A DNA stretch of 64,000 nt from Peptacetobacter sp900550335 (GCF_047528295.1 NZ_CP180001.1:1550001-1614000), one strand, 5' to 3'; numbered from the stretch's first letter, positions 17,105-25,635 are shown. Program-made: numbers and translations. Notes: a model not told the origin generated them from the sequence alone.

Positions 17105-17148
17105 CTTGATATATGTACCTTTTAGAGTGATATATGGTAGTACCAAAA
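17105..17148 (+). promoter_or_regulatory. Promoter-like repeat, copy A
   Basis: Contains CTTGATAT, then TTTTAGAGTGATATATGGTA and TACCAAAA. It matches copy B (17875-17918) at nearly every position over about 44 bases. TTGATA with TATATG 19 bases later could be -35 and -10 boxes with a long spacer. The GGTAGTACC part is palindromic. The next gene starts 17 bases further on. Confidence 0.6.
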
Positions 17149-17165
17149 CAAAGGAGGTATATAGC

Positions 17166-17852
17166 ATGATTTTACATTTCAATGTAATTGGAGAAACGAG
17201 AAAGAAAATGGTAAAAGCCATTGAAAAAGTAACAGGAATTAGGGCAGTATATTTGAAAGTTCCAAGCTGTGCATACCAGGTAGGAAGCTACAAGGTTGGT
17301 AAGAATGGAGAACTGGATTTTAAGGAGGAAGAATCTGCATCAAATATCATTGACGCTTGCATTTTGGCAACAGGCAAACGCCCTGAAGAGTGGGAGGATA
17401 ATGCCACTGAGGAAGTAAAAGCACCACAGAATGAAAGTTTGGGGCTAACAGTGGTAATCCCGCTTGAACGGGTGCACATAGAAAACCTTACAGCAATTAT
17501 TTCTTCAAAAGTAGATCTTATTAAAAAGGCGTTGGACATTAATAATCTTCCAATCATAGCTGATACAGAAAAGGTATCATTCCCTTGGTTTAAAGAAAAC
17601 TTAGATGAAGAAAGCCTCCAGACATACACAAGGTTTATTGCAGCACTTTGCAAGATGAGCGTTACTCAGAAAAGAATTCAGGCAAAGAAGAAAGAAGTCG
17701 ATAATGAAAAATATGCATTTCGTTGTTTTCTTTTAAGGCTTGGATTCATTGGACCAGAGTTTAAGGGAGATAGAAAACTACTTCTTAAAAATCTTGAAGG
17801 GTCTTCTGCCTTCAAAGATGCTCATAGATGCGGCAGAATTAGTGAAAAATAG
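17166..17852 (+). CDS. Virulence-related-type protein of mobile elements, amidoligase partner
   Basis: A 228-residue protein (start ATG 17166, AAAGGAGG before it). The N-terminal 75 residues (ILHFNVIGETRKKMVKAIEK, then VPSCAYQVGSYKVGKNGELD) resemble proteins loosely named 'virulence-related' in Firmicutes ICEs and prophages, a label without evidence. The C-terminal 45 residues share KYAxRxxLLRLGFIGxEFK with the end of the following amidoligase. It also shares its promoter repeat with that gene. A common docking or modification tag is possible. Catalytic residues are not visible. Confidence 0.6.
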   Translation: MILHFNVIGETRKKMVKAIEKVTGIRAVYLKVPSCAYQVGSYKVGKNGELDFKEEESASNIIDACILATGKRPEEWEDNATEEVKAPQNESLGLTVVIPLERVHIENLTAIISSKVDLIKKALDINNLPIIADTEKVSFPWFKENLDEESLQTYTRFIAALCKMSVTQKRIQAKKKEVDNEKYAFRCFLLRLGFIGPEFKGDRKLLLKNLEGSSAFKDAHRCGRISEK

Positions 17853-17874
17853 TGTAGTTATTATCGAAAATTGA

Positions 17875-17918
17875 CTTGATATTATGTGCTTTTAGAGTGA
17901 TATATAGTACTACCAAAA
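17875..17918 (+). promoter_or_regulatory. Promoter-like repeat, copy B
   Basis: CTTGATAT, then TTTTAGAGTGATATATAGTA and CTACCAAAA, the second copy of the element at 17105-17148, lying 30 bases before the amidoligase start. Repetition before both genes implies joint control, with an own promoter inside the late region. Confidence 0.6.
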
Positions 17919-17947
17919 GAGAGATACACAAAACGGAGGTACAGAAA

Positions 17948-18892
17948 ATGAACGAAAAAATAGCACATCAGATTGAAGAAATGAAAAAGCAGACAATAGG
18001 CGTTGAAGTTGAAATGAACTGCATTACAAGAAATCAGGCAGCAAAGATTGCAGCAGACTTCTTTGGAACAGGAAATTATAAAAACACAGCATCAAGAAAC
18101 GGCTACATGACTTGGTCAGCTTGGGACAGTCAAGGCAGAGAATGGAAATTTCAAAAGGATGTAAGCATTGCAGGAGACGATGCACATAAATGCGAATTGG
18201 TTAGTCCAATCCTTACTTACGAAGATATGGAAAGATTACAGGAATTAATCAGAAGGCTTAGAAAAGCCGGAGCAAAAAGTGATGCATCAAGAGGATGCGG
18301 AGTACATATTCATATCGGAGCAAACGGACATACACCACAGACCATGAGAAACCTTGCAAACATTATGGCAAGCCATGAAGAACTTTTAGCAGACGCTTTG
18401 GACTTGGATAGAGGAAGAATTAGAAGATATTGCAGAATGGTGAATCCTGAATTTTTACAGCAGCTGAATAAGAAAAAGCCAAAGACCATGAGCAGATTTG
18501 CAGACATTTGGTATAACGCACAGAATTGTGATTACGGAAGAGACCACCATTACAATGACAGCCGATACCATATGCTAAACTTCCACGCAACCTTTACAAA
18601 AGGAACTATTGAATTTCGACTCTTCCAGTTTGATGAACCTGCAAATGGAAAACTAAACGGACTTCATGCCGGACAGCTTAAAAGTTACATTCAGCTTTGT
18701 ATGGCACTTAGCCAGATGGCAAAGGAGGTAAAAACGGCAAGTCCAAAACCACAGCAAACAGAAAATCCAAAGTACGCAATGAGAACTTGGCTACTTAGAC
18801 TCGGGTTCATTGGAGACGAATTTAAAACTGCAAGAGAAATCTTGACTAAGAGACTTGCAGGAGATACAGCATTTCGAACTGCAAGGAGATAG
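17948..18892 (+). CDS. Amidoligase-family enzyme (COOH-NH2 ligase)
   Basis: A 314-residue protein starting at ATG 17948 behind CGGAGG. The core matches the amidoligase family (PF12224): QTIGVEVEMNC at the start, WKFQKDVSIAGDDAHKCELV (acid residues for metal-ATP), GCGVHIHIGA, and GTIEFRLFQF near the end of the domain. The family, related to glutamine synthetase, forms amide bonds between carboxyl and amino groups, probably on peptides or tags. The last 40 residues (YAMRTWLLRLGFIGDEFK) repeat the end of the preceding protein. A GGCT gene follows. The substrate is unknown. Confidence 0.9.
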   Translation: MNEKIAHQIEEMKKQTIGVEVEMNCITRNQAAKIAADFFGTGNYKNTASRNGYMTWSAWDSQGREWKFQKDVSIAGDDAHKCELVSPILTYEDMERLQELIRRLRKAGAKSDASRGCGVHIHIGANGHTPQTMRNLANIMASHEELLADALDLDRGRIRRYCRMVNPEFLQQLNKKKPKTMSRFADIWYNAQNCDYGRDHHYNDSRYHMLNFHATFTKGTIEFRLFQFDEPANGKLNGLHAGQLKSYIQLCMALSQMAKEVKTASPKPQQTENPKYAMRTWLLRLGFIGDEFKTAREILTKRLAGDTAFRTARR

Positions 18893-18893
18893 C

Positions 18894-18950
18894 CTTCTGT
18901 CACCTTAACAGAAACAGCTGACCACTTCGGTGGTCTTAAGGTGGTAGAAG
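18894..18950 (+). promoter_or_regulatory. UUCG-capped RNA structure between amidoligase and GGCT genes
   Basis: CTTCTGTCACCTTAA (18894-18908) pairs with TTAAGGTGGTAGAAG (18936-18950) over 15 positions with two G-U pairs. An inner stem GACCAC/GTGGTC carries a TTCG tetraloop closed by C-G (18920-18935). An 11-base bulge lies on the 5' side. No T run follows, so it is not an ordinary terminator. It may set the expression ratio of the two genes or protect the mRNA end. Confidence 0.7.
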
Positions 18951-18981
18951 GGTATTCCCTTCGGAAAGGATGGAAAACCAA

Positions 18982-19452
18982 ATGAATAAAAAGTATTACA
19001 TTGCCTATGGCAGTAACTTGAATCTACCTCAAATGAGAATGAGATGTCCAAACGCAAGAATTATAGGAATATCATTTGTGTATGATTATCAGCTTTTGTT
19101 TAAAGGAAGTAAGACGGGTTCTTACCTAACCATTGAACCAAAGGAAGGCGAGAAAGTTCCTGTAGTCGTTTGGGAAGTATCAGAAAGTGATGAAAAATCA
19201 CTTGATAGATATGAAGGATACCCAAACTTCTATTATAAGAAAAACATGATACTTGATGTCAAAGGAATCAGGACAGGAAAAATCAGAAAAAAAGAAGCAT
19301 TCGTGTACATCATGCATGAAGAAAGAAAACTGGGAAGTCCAAGTAGCTATTATATTAGAACCTGCCTTGATGGATACCAGACATTTGGATTTGATGACAA
19401 GTACCTGTATGATGCACTAGCTATTAGTAGGAGGAATTTACATGAAGATTGA
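18982..19452 (+). CDS. Gamma-glutamylcyclotransferase (GGCT/AIG2-like)
   Basis: A 156-residue protein with the substrate-binding YGSNL (about residues 8-12) and the catalytic-type acid in SLDRYEGYPNFYYKK (E about residue 74). GGCT enzymes release 5-oxoproline from gamma-glutamyl amides, so this one could remove or trim what the amidoligase attaches. GGCT next to amidoligase is a recurring pair in mobile elements (known from comparative studies of amidoligases). I chose ATG 18982 over 18970, which lies directly on the ribosome site. It overlaps the next gene by 11 bases. Confidence 0.85.
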   Translation: MNKKYYIAYGSNLNLPQMRMRCPNARIIGISFVYDYQLLFKGSKTGSYLTIEPKEGEKVPVVVWEVSESDEKSLDRYEGYPNFYYKKNMILDVKGIRTGKIRKKEAFVYIMHEERKLGSPSSYYIRTCLDGYQTFGFDDKYLYDALAISRRNLHED

Positions 19453-19651
19453 AGGAAAAAGAACAGCCATTTGCCCTAGATGTGGAAAGAAATATACAGG
19501 AAGGCCAGCACTTTCTAGGACAGATAATAAAACGTATATTTGTCCTGATTGTGGAACGAGAGAAGCACTTGAAAGTATCGGTGTTGATGAAAAAGAGCAG
19601 GAAGAAATACTTGCCACAATTCATAGTCATACAGAACATAAAAGGATATAA
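19442..19651 (+). CDS. Small zinc-ribbon protein
   Basis: A 69-residue protein with two CxxC knuckles: CPRCGKKYTGRPALSRTDNK and CPDCGTREALESIG, then an acidic helix (EKEQEEILATIHSH). ATG lies behind AGGAGG inside the end of the GGCT gene, so translation is coupled. The ribbon suggests nucleic-acid or protein binding. Short proteins of this sort commonly follow GGCT genes in such elements. No enzymatic motif is seen. Confidence 0.7.
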   Translation: MKIEGKRTAICPRCGKKYTGRPALSRTDNKTYICPDCGTREALESIGVDEKEQEEILATIHSHTEHKRI

Positions 19652-19706
19652 ATTTACTATTGATAACCTTATAAATATGCGTTATGGTGTCTTGTAGGAG
19701 GTTGAT

Positions 19707-20036
19707 GTGGTGGATCTAAATAAAGAAATTAGCAAAAATTTAAATGCATTTATGAAACATCAAAATATAGATGTTGCAGAATTTGCAGAAAAGTGCAGTC
19801 TATCTAAAGAAAGATTGGAAAGCATATTACATGAAGAAAGCATGCTTGAACTAGATGAACTTGCTACTATATCACGAGCATATAATGTTTCAAGTGAATA
19901 TTTTTTAGGGTTGATAAAATACCCATTTCCAATTGCGAAATCAGAAGAGGAAGCAATGCTCTATAAAAAACTATCCGAGCTAAGCGAAGATGAGTTATTG
20001 GAATTTATTGATAGGATTCAAAGAAAAGAAAAATAG
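19707..20036 (+). CDS. XRE-family helix-turn-helix regulator
   Basis: A 109-residue protein starting at GTG behind AGGAGG. The HTH covers residues about 10-65: FMKHQNIDVAEFAEKCSLSK, then ESILHEESMLELDELATISR. The C-terminal half is acidic and helical (SEEEAMLYKKLSELSEDELLE). It is the last gene before TerL and ends at a terminator. It may regulate the cargo genes before it or serve as the prophage repressor, as no CI-type gene is found in the divergent region. Confidence 0.78.
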   Translation: MVDLNKEISKNLNAFMKHQNIDVAEFAEKCSLSKERLESILHEESMLELDELATISRAYNVSSEYFLGLIKYPFPIAKSEEEAMLYKKLSELSEDELLEFIDRIQRKEK

Positions 20037-20047
20037 TACAATATTTT

Positions 20048-20073
20048 AAAGGACTCCGATGGGGTCCTTTTTT
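20048..20073 (+). terminator. Terminator before terL
   Basis: AAAGGACTCC and GGGGTCCTTTTTT around GAT, with T run. It ends the regulator gene, and the terL ribosome site follows directly. Cargo transcripts therefore stop here and terL needs readthrough or its own start. Confidence 0.75.
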
Positions 20074-20089
20074 CGTGGAGGTAAGTCAT

Positions 20090-21691
20090 TTGAGAAAACT
20101 AAAGAAATATACACCGACAAAGCTCATGGCAAAGTCCTCGCATTATGATAAGCAGATGGCAGACTTTGCAGTCAGTTTTATTGAGGAACTGTGTCATACA
20201 AAAGGAACATGGGCGGGTAAGAAATTTGAGCTTATCGATTGGCAGGAGCAGATCATCAGAGATCTGTTTGGTGTTTTAAAACCAAATGGATATAGACAGT
20301 TTAATACTGCATATATCGAAATTCCTAAGAAACAAGGAAAGAGTGAACTTGCAGCTGCCGTAGCGCTCCTACTTTTATGTGGAGACGGAGAAGAAAGAGC
20401 AGAAGTTTACGGATGTGCAGCAGATAGAAACCAGGCAAAAATCGTATTTGATGTTGCTGTTGATATGATTCGTTTCTGCCCGGCGCTTATGAAACGAGTA
20501 AAGATACTGGAATCACAGAAAAAGATTATATATAAACCAACAAATAGCTTTTATCAAGTGCTATCCGCTGATGTAGCAAACAAACATGGCTTTAATACGC
20601 ATGGGGTTATCTTTGATGAACTTCATACCCAGCCAAACAGAAAACTCTATGATGTTATGACACAAGGGTCTGGTGATGCACGTATGCAGCCACTGTATTT
20701 TCTTATTACAACAGCCGGTAATGATACGAACTCCATCTGCTATGAGATACACCAGAAGGCTTTGGATATTCAAGCAGGAAGAAAGATTGATCCTACCTTT
20801 TATTCTGTAATCTATGGTGCAGATGAATCGGAAGATTGGACAGACCCAAAAGTGTGGGCAAAAGCCAATCCGTCCCTTGGGATTACTGTTGGAATTGATA
20901 AGGTTCAAGCAGCATGTGAATCTGCAAAGCAAAACCCTGGGGAAGAGAACTCTTTTAGGCAACTTAGGTTAAATCAGTGGGTAAAGCAGTCTGTCAGATG
21001 GATGCCTATGGATAAATGGGATGCATGCAATTTCCCTATAAATGAAGATGACCTAGAAGGTCGTGTATGTTATGGGGGCCTTGACCTTTCTAGCACAACG
21101 GATATGACAGCTTTTGTTTTAGTCTTTCCACCAACGGATGAAGATGATAAATACATTGTTCTTCCGTATTTTTGGGTGCCGGAAGATACGCTTGATTTAA
21201 GAGTTAGACGTGATCATGTGCCTTACGACCTATGGGAAAGAAAAGGATATCTTCAAACAACAGAAGGAAATGTGGTGCATTACGGATACATTGAAACTTT
21301 TATCGAAAGTCTTGGTGAGCGTTTTAATATCAGAGAAATTGCATTTGATAGATGGGGAGCAGTGCAGATGGTCCAAAACCTGGAAGGCATGGGATTTACA
21401 GTCATTCCATTTGGACAAGGATTTAAGGATATGAGTCCACCGACAAAAGAACTGATGAAATTAGTGCTTGAGAAAAAGATTGCGCATGGTGGGCATCCTG
21501 TTCTTAGATGGAATATGGATAATATTTTCATACGAACTGACCCTGCAGGAAACATCAAAGCAGATAAGGAAAAATCTACAGAAAAAATTGATGGTGCAAT
21601 TGCAACCATTATGGCGCTAGATAGGGCCATTCGTTGTGGAAATGAAGTGACGGAATCCGTTTATGATACAAGAGGACTTTTAGTATTTTAG
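20090..21691 (+). CDS. terL: Phage terminase large subunit
   Basis: The ATP-driven packaging motor and nuclease, 533 residues from TTG 20090, which has GTGGAGG ahead of it (a GTG at 20075 overlaps that site). The ATPase shows a Walker A variant IPKKQGKSE (about residues 76-84) and Walker B VIFDELHTQ (about 171-179). The RNase H-like nuclease begins at YGGLDLSSTTDMTAFV (about 329-344), with further acids near REIAFDRWGA. It belongs to the HK97/P27-linked TerL group. Portal and head genes follow. Confidence 0.95.
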   Translation: MRKLKKYTPTKLMAKSSHYDKQMADFAVSFIEELCHTKGTWAGKKFELIDWQEQIIRDLFGVLKPNGYRQFNTAYIEIPKKQGKSELAAAVALLLLCGDGEERAEVYGCAADRNQAKIVFDVAVDMIRFCPALMKRVKILESQKKIIYKPTNSFYQVLSADVANKHGFNTHGVIFDELHTQPNRKLYDVMTQGSGDARMQPLYFLITTAGNDTNSICYEIHQKALDIQAGRKIDPTFYSVIYGADESEDWTDPKVWAKANPSLGITVGIDKVQAACESAKQNPGEENSFRQLRLNQWVKQSVRWMPMDKWDACNFPINEDDLEGRVCYGGLDLSSTTDMTAFVLVFPPTDEDDKYIVLPYFWVPEDTLDLRVRRDHVPYDLWERKGYLQTTEGNVVHYGYIETFIESLGERFNIREIAFDRWGAVQMVQNLEGMGFTVIPFGQGFKDMSPPTKELMKLVLEKKIAHGGHPVLRWNMDNIFIRTDPAGNIKADKEKSTEKIDGAIATIMALDRAIRCGNEVTESVYDTRGLLVF

Positions 21692-21700
21692 AAAGGCAAG

Positions 21701-23053
21701 GTGATTATATTGGGAGTTTTAAAAGGTTTATTTCGAATGAGAGATGCCCCACAAAATAGAACAAGTGGAAGCTCCTACAGCTTTTTCATGGGAAACAGTA
21801 CAAGTGGTAAACGTGTAAATGAGCGTTCTTCCATGCAAATGACAGCTGTATATAGCTGCGTTCGTATTTTATCTGAAGCAGTAGCAAGCCTTCCGTTACA
21901 TTTTTATGAATATGTAGAAAACGGAAGCAAGATAAAGGCAATAGACCATCCGCTATATAGACTTCTTCATGATGAGCCAAATCCTGAAATGACCAGCTTT
22001 GTCTTCAGGGAAACACTTATGACGCATCTTCTGCTTTGGGGAAATGCTTATGCACAGGTGATTCGAAATGGAAAAGGAGAAGTAGTAGCACTTTATCCAC
22101 TTATGCCAGATCGAATGAAGGTGGATCGAGATGAACATGGAAGATTGTATTATGAGTATCAAGTAAGCAAGGACGATCCACCAACGAATAAAGGTTCATC
22201 AGTAAAACTTACTCCCGATGAGGTAATGCATATTCCAGGTTTAGGATTTGATGGACTTGTAGGTTATTCACCTATTGCTATGGCCAAGAATGCGATAGGT
22301 CTTGCAATCGCAGCTGAAGAGTATGGAAGTAAATTTTATGCAAATGGTGCTGCACCAAGTGGTGTATTAGAGCATCCTGGAACTCTAAAGGATCCATCAA
22401 AGGTAAGAGATAGTTGGTCACAGACCTTTGGAGGAAGTGCAAATTCACATAAAGTGGCAGTGCTAGAAGAAGGAATGAAATACACTCCGATTTCTATTTC
22501 TCCAAATGAAGCTCAGTTTTTAGAAACAAGAAAATTTCAGATTGATGAGATCGCTCGAATTTTCAGAGTTCCGCCTCATATGGTAGGTGACCTTGAGAAG
22601 TCGAGCTTTTCTAATATTGAGCAGCAGTCCTTAGAGTTTGTGAAATATACACTTGATCCTTGGGTTTCAAGATGGGAGCAGAATATGATGCGTTCGCTTC
22701 TTTCTGAGGAGGAGAAAAAGAAATACTTTATTAAGTTTAATGTAGATGGACTACTACGAGGAGATTACCAAAGTCGTATGAATGGATATGCTACAGCAAG
22801 ACAAAACGGCTGGATGTCTGCTAATGACATTAGGGAGCTTGAAAACCTAGATAGGATTCCAGCTGAACTTGGTGGAGATTTATATCTAATCAATGGTAAT
22901 ATGACAAAGCTTGAAGATGCGGGAATCTTTGCAGCTAGTTCAAATACATCAAAGGGAGAGGAGGAAGATGATGAAGAACAAGAAGTTCTGGAACTGGAAG
23001 AATCACAAAACAGTAAATCAAGAAATCGAAGAAGTAACAGAACGAATTCTTGA
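21701..23053 (+). CDS. Phage portal protein, HK97 family
   Basis: A 450-residue protein forming the dodecameric DNA gate of the capsid. Clear features are MTAVYSCVRILSEAVASLPL, the LLHDEPNPEMTSFVFRETLM segment, and the late PPHMVGDLEKSSFSNIEQQS, typical of this family. The last 30 residues are acidic then arginine/serine-rich and overlap the protease gene by 86 bases in another frame, which explains their odd composition. Start at GTG 21701 or TTG 21710. Confidence 0.95.
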   Translation: MIILGVLKGLFRMRDAPQNRTSGSSYSFFMGNSTSGKRVNERSSMQMTAVYSCVRILSEAVASLPLHFYEYVENGSKIKAIDHPLYRLLHDEPNPEMTSFVFRETLMTHLLLWGNAYAQVIRNGKGEVVALYPLMPDRMKVDRDEHGRLYYEYQVSKDDPPTNKGSSVKLTPDEVMHIPGLGFDGLVGYSPIAMAKNAIGLAIAAEEYGSKFYANGAAPSGVLEHPGTLKDPSKVRDSWSQTFGGSANSHKVAVLEEGMKYTPISISPNEAQFLETRKFQIDEIARIFRVPPHMVGDLEKSSFSNIEQQSLEFVKYTLDPWVSRWEQNMMRSLLSEEEKKKYFIKFNVDGLLRGDYQSRMNGYATARQNGWMSANDIRELENLDRIPAELGGDLYLINGNMTKLEDAGIFAASSNTSKGEEEDDEEQEVLELEESQNSKSRNRRSNRTNS

Positions 23054-23768
23054 GTTATACGGAACCATTGCGGAAGATAGTTGGTTTGATGATGATATCA
23101 CACCGCAGCTTTTTAAAGATGAATTAAATGCCGGAAGTGGCAATATCACTGTATGGATTAATTCACCTGGTGGTGACTGTATTGCAGCAGCGCAAATCTA
23201 TAACATGCTTACCGAATATAAAGGAAACGTGACAGTAAAGATTGATGGCATTGCAGCTTCTGCGGCATCAGTTATTGCAATGGCAGGAGATAGGATTTTA
23301 ATGTCACCTGTATCCATGCTGATGATTCATAATCCAGCAACCTATGCTTTTGGAGATCATGTGGAACTTCAAAAAGTAATGGATATGCTTATGGAAGTAA
23401 AAGAATCTATCATCAATGCATATGTAATAAAGACGGGTTTATCGAGAGCAAAGTTATCGCATTTGATGGATTCAGAAACATGGATGGATGCAAATAAAGC
23501 AGTGGAACTTGGATTTGCAGATGATGTGATTCAAAAAACAGAAAATATAGAAGACGAGAAAAGCACCGATAAGAAGGATATTCTTTCTGATTCGATGCTT
23601 TTTTCACGCAAGGCAGTAAATAATGCGCTTTTTAATAAGCTGGAAAAGCATTATGAAAAGCCAAAGGTAACAGCAACAAAACAGGTGGAAATCAAAGAGC
23701 CTGTTAATGAAGGCACTCCAGCAAAAGCAATCATGGAGCGCCTTGAAGTCATAAAGAGATTAGTTTAG
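22968..23768 (+). CDS. ClpP-like head maturation protease
   Basis: A 266-residue serine protease that trims scaffold/capsid during head assembly. The ClpP-type active site is visible: serine in GIAASAASVIAMAG (about residues 93-106) and histidine in MLMIHNPA (about 117-124), with the aspartate expected near ETWMDANKAVELGFADDV. I place the start at ATG 22968 behind GAGAGGAGG, inside the end of the portal gene. It is directly followed by the major capsid gene, as usual in HK97-type phages. Confidence 0.93.
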   Translation: MMKNKKFWNWKNHKTVNQEIEEVTERILELYGTIAEDSWFDDDITPQLFKDELNAGSGNITVWINSPGGDCIAAAQIYNMLTEYKGNVTVKIDGIAASAASVIAMAGDRILMSPVSMLMIHNPATYAFGDHVELQKVMDMLMEVKESIINAYVIKTGLSRAKLSHLMDSETWMDANKAVELGFADDVIQKTENIEDEKSTDKKDILSDSMLFSRKAVNNALFNKLEKHYEKPKVTATKQVEIKEPVNEGTPAKAIMERLEVIKRLV

Positions 23769-23780
23769 GAGGATACGAAT

Positions 23781-24959
23781 ATGACTATGAAAGAATTAAT
23801 TGAAAAAAGAGCGAAGTTGTGGGATACAGCAAAAAGCTTTGTAGAAACACACCAGGATGAAAATGGAGTGCTTTCTAAGGAAGATACAGAAACCTATAAC
23901 AAAATGGAAAAAGAAATTGAAGATTTGACGAATGTAATCGACCGTCAGCATAGAGCAGAAAGAAGAGAGGCAGAGCTTTCTAAACCTGTAAATTCTCCAA
24001 TTGTTGTAAAACCATCAAATGGTGATATGGAAGATGGAAAAGAAAAGACAGGTACTGCATCAAATGAGTATAAGAATGCGATGCTTTCTGCTATGCGTTC
24101 TAACTTCCGTAATGTAAGTAACATCCTGCAGGAAAAGGTAGATGCCGATGGTGGTTATTTAGTACCGGATGAATATGACAGCAGATTAATTGATGTGTTA
24201 GAAGAAGAAAATATTATGCGTTCTCTTGCCACAACTATTACAACTGCTGGTCAGCATAAGATTAATATCGCAGCTACAAAACCTGCGGCAGCATGGATTG
24301 AAGAAGGTGCTGCATTAACTTTTGGTGATGCAAAGTTCAGTCAGATTTACCTTGATGCATATAAGCTTCATGTTGCAATTAAAGTAACGGAAGAACTTTT
24401 ATATGATAATGCATTCGGACTTGAAAACTACATCATCACACAGTTTGGTAAGGCACTTGCTAATGCAGAAGAAGATGCTTTTCTAAATGGTGATGGTAAA
24501 AGTAAACCTACAGGTATCTTTGCTGCAACTGGTGGCGGTGAAGTAGCAAACACACTAACGGCTGCAATTAAGTCTGATGATATGATCGACCTTGTATATG
24601 GATTGAAAAGACCATATCGTAAAAAGGCATCTTTCATCATGAATGACGCTACACTTGCAACTCTTAGAAAACTGAAAGACAACAATGGTGCATATATCTG
24701 GCAGCCTTCCTATAAAGAAGGAGAACCAGATAGAGTACTTGGTTATCCGGTACATACTTCTGCCTTTGCACCTAAGAATGCGATTGCTTTCGGTGACTAC
24801 AGTTATTACAACATCGGTGATCGTGGTTCTCGTTCCTTTGCAGATCTTCGTGAACTTTTTGCAGGAAATGGAATGGTTGGATTTGTTGCAAAGGAAAGAG
24901 TCGATGGAAAGCTGATTCTTCCAGAGGCTGTTAAGATTTTAAAACTTAAAGCAGAATAA
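23781..24959 (+). CDS. Major capsid protein, HK97 fold
   Basis: A 392-residue protein. The first 100 residues are a coiled delta/scaffold domain (KELIEKRAKLWDTAKSFVET, EIEDLTNVIDRQHRAERREA) likely removed by the upstream protease. The mature domain opens near DADGGYLVPDEYDSRLIDVL and shows the HK97-type segments AAWIEEGAALTFGDAKFSQI and ALANAEEDAFLNGDGKSKPT. Ribosome site AGGAGG and 12-base spacing from the protease gene indicate cotranscription. Confidence 0.95.
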   Translation: MTMKELIEKRAKLWDTAKSFVETHQDENGVLSKEDTETYNKMEKEIEDLTNVIDRQHRAERREAELSKPVNSPIVVKPSNGDMEDGKEKTGTASNEYKNAMLSAMRSNFRNVSNILQEKVDADGGYLVPDEYDSRLIDVLEEENIMRSLATTITTAGQHKINIAATKPAAAWIEEGAALTFGDAKFSQIYLDAYKLHVAIKVTEELLYDNAFGLENYIITQFGKALANAEEDAFLNGDGKSKPTGIFAATGGGEVANTLTAAIKSDDMIDLVYGLKRPYRKKASFIMNDATLATLRKLKDNNGAYIWQPSYKEGEPDRVLGYPVHTSAFAPKNAIAFGDYSYYNIGDRGSRSFADLRELFAGNGMVGFVAKERVDGKLILPEAVKILKLKAE

Positions 24960-25024
24960 GATTTAATTCAAGATGGTGGTGGGCTATGAGTTTGTAGCCT
25001 GTCACCATTTGCATTTGGGGTGAT

Positions 25025-25303
25025 ATGACAATGATTTTAAGTCTTGATGAAATGAAAGGATACCTTCGTGTTGACTTTAATGATGATGACCAGCTGATTA
25101 AGCATCTTATAGCAGCATCTGAAAATCTATGTGCAGATATTGCAAGACTTTCTGTGTCTGAACTTAGCATGATGCCGACATCAAAAATTGCAGTGATGTA
25201 TGCCGTAGCGTACCTATATGAACATAGAGAAGATGCAGACCATCATCAGCTTTCTATTTCTCTTCGTTCCCTTTTAGAAGGTGTAAGAAGGAGCGTGTTC
25301 TGA
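25025..25303 (+). CDS. Head-tail connector protein (gp6-like)
   Basis: A 92-residue helical protein: LSLDEMKGYLRVDFNDDDQL, LIKHLIAASENLCADIAR, AVMYAVAYLYEHREDADHHQ. This is the usual pattern of HK97 gp6/SPP1 gp15-type adaptors, which form the first ring below the portal. It overlaps the next gene start by one base. Start at ATG 25025; a weaker ATG 25031 is possible. Confidence 0.85.
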   Translation: MTMILSLDEMKGYLRVDFNDDDQLIKHLIAASENLCADIARLSVSELSMMPTSKIAVMYAVAYLYEHREDADHHQLSISLRSLLEGVRRSVF

Positions 25304-25635
25304 TGGAGGTTTCGCTATTAAATGTAAAAATTCAGATTCAGCAAAATGAAATTGTAGTAGATGAGATTGGAAATCATAAAAATACATGGAAAGAATATTA
25401 TTCCTGCTTTGCTACAGTAAGTGGTGAAGGTGGTTCTGAAAAGAGTGTAGCGGGTCTTATCGTGGAAGATTCCGATATTTCTTTTACGATTCGCTATTGC
25501 AAAGCAGTAGAAAAGCTCGATACAACAAAGCATAGAATTTTATTTATGGGAGAACTGTATAACATCGTAGCTATCGATCACATGAACTTTAAGAAAAAGT
25601 GTATCAAATTAAAAGGTGAAAAGGTAAGGAATTAG
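25303..25635 (+). CDS. Head closure/head-tail adaptor protein
   Basis: A 110-residue beta-rich protein (KIQIQQNEIVVDEIGNHKNT, then YSCFATVSGEGGSEKSVAG and RILFMGELYNIVAIDHMNF). The composition and place after the gp6-like gene match the SPP1 gp16/phage head-tail joining family, which closes the head after DNA packaging. Start ATG 25303 overlaps the preceding stop. Confidence 0.82.
   Translation: MEVSLLNVKIQIQQNEIVVDEIGNHKNTWKEYYSCFATVSGEGGSEKSVAGLIVEDSDISFTIRYCKAVEKLDTTKHRILFMGELYNIVAIDHMNFKKKCIKLKGEKVRN

Noticed and set aside
23000..23053. Frameshift at the end of the portal gene, suggested by its odd composition
   Set aside because: The tail overlaps the start of the protease gene in another frame, which explains the composition. 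Both frames are intact.
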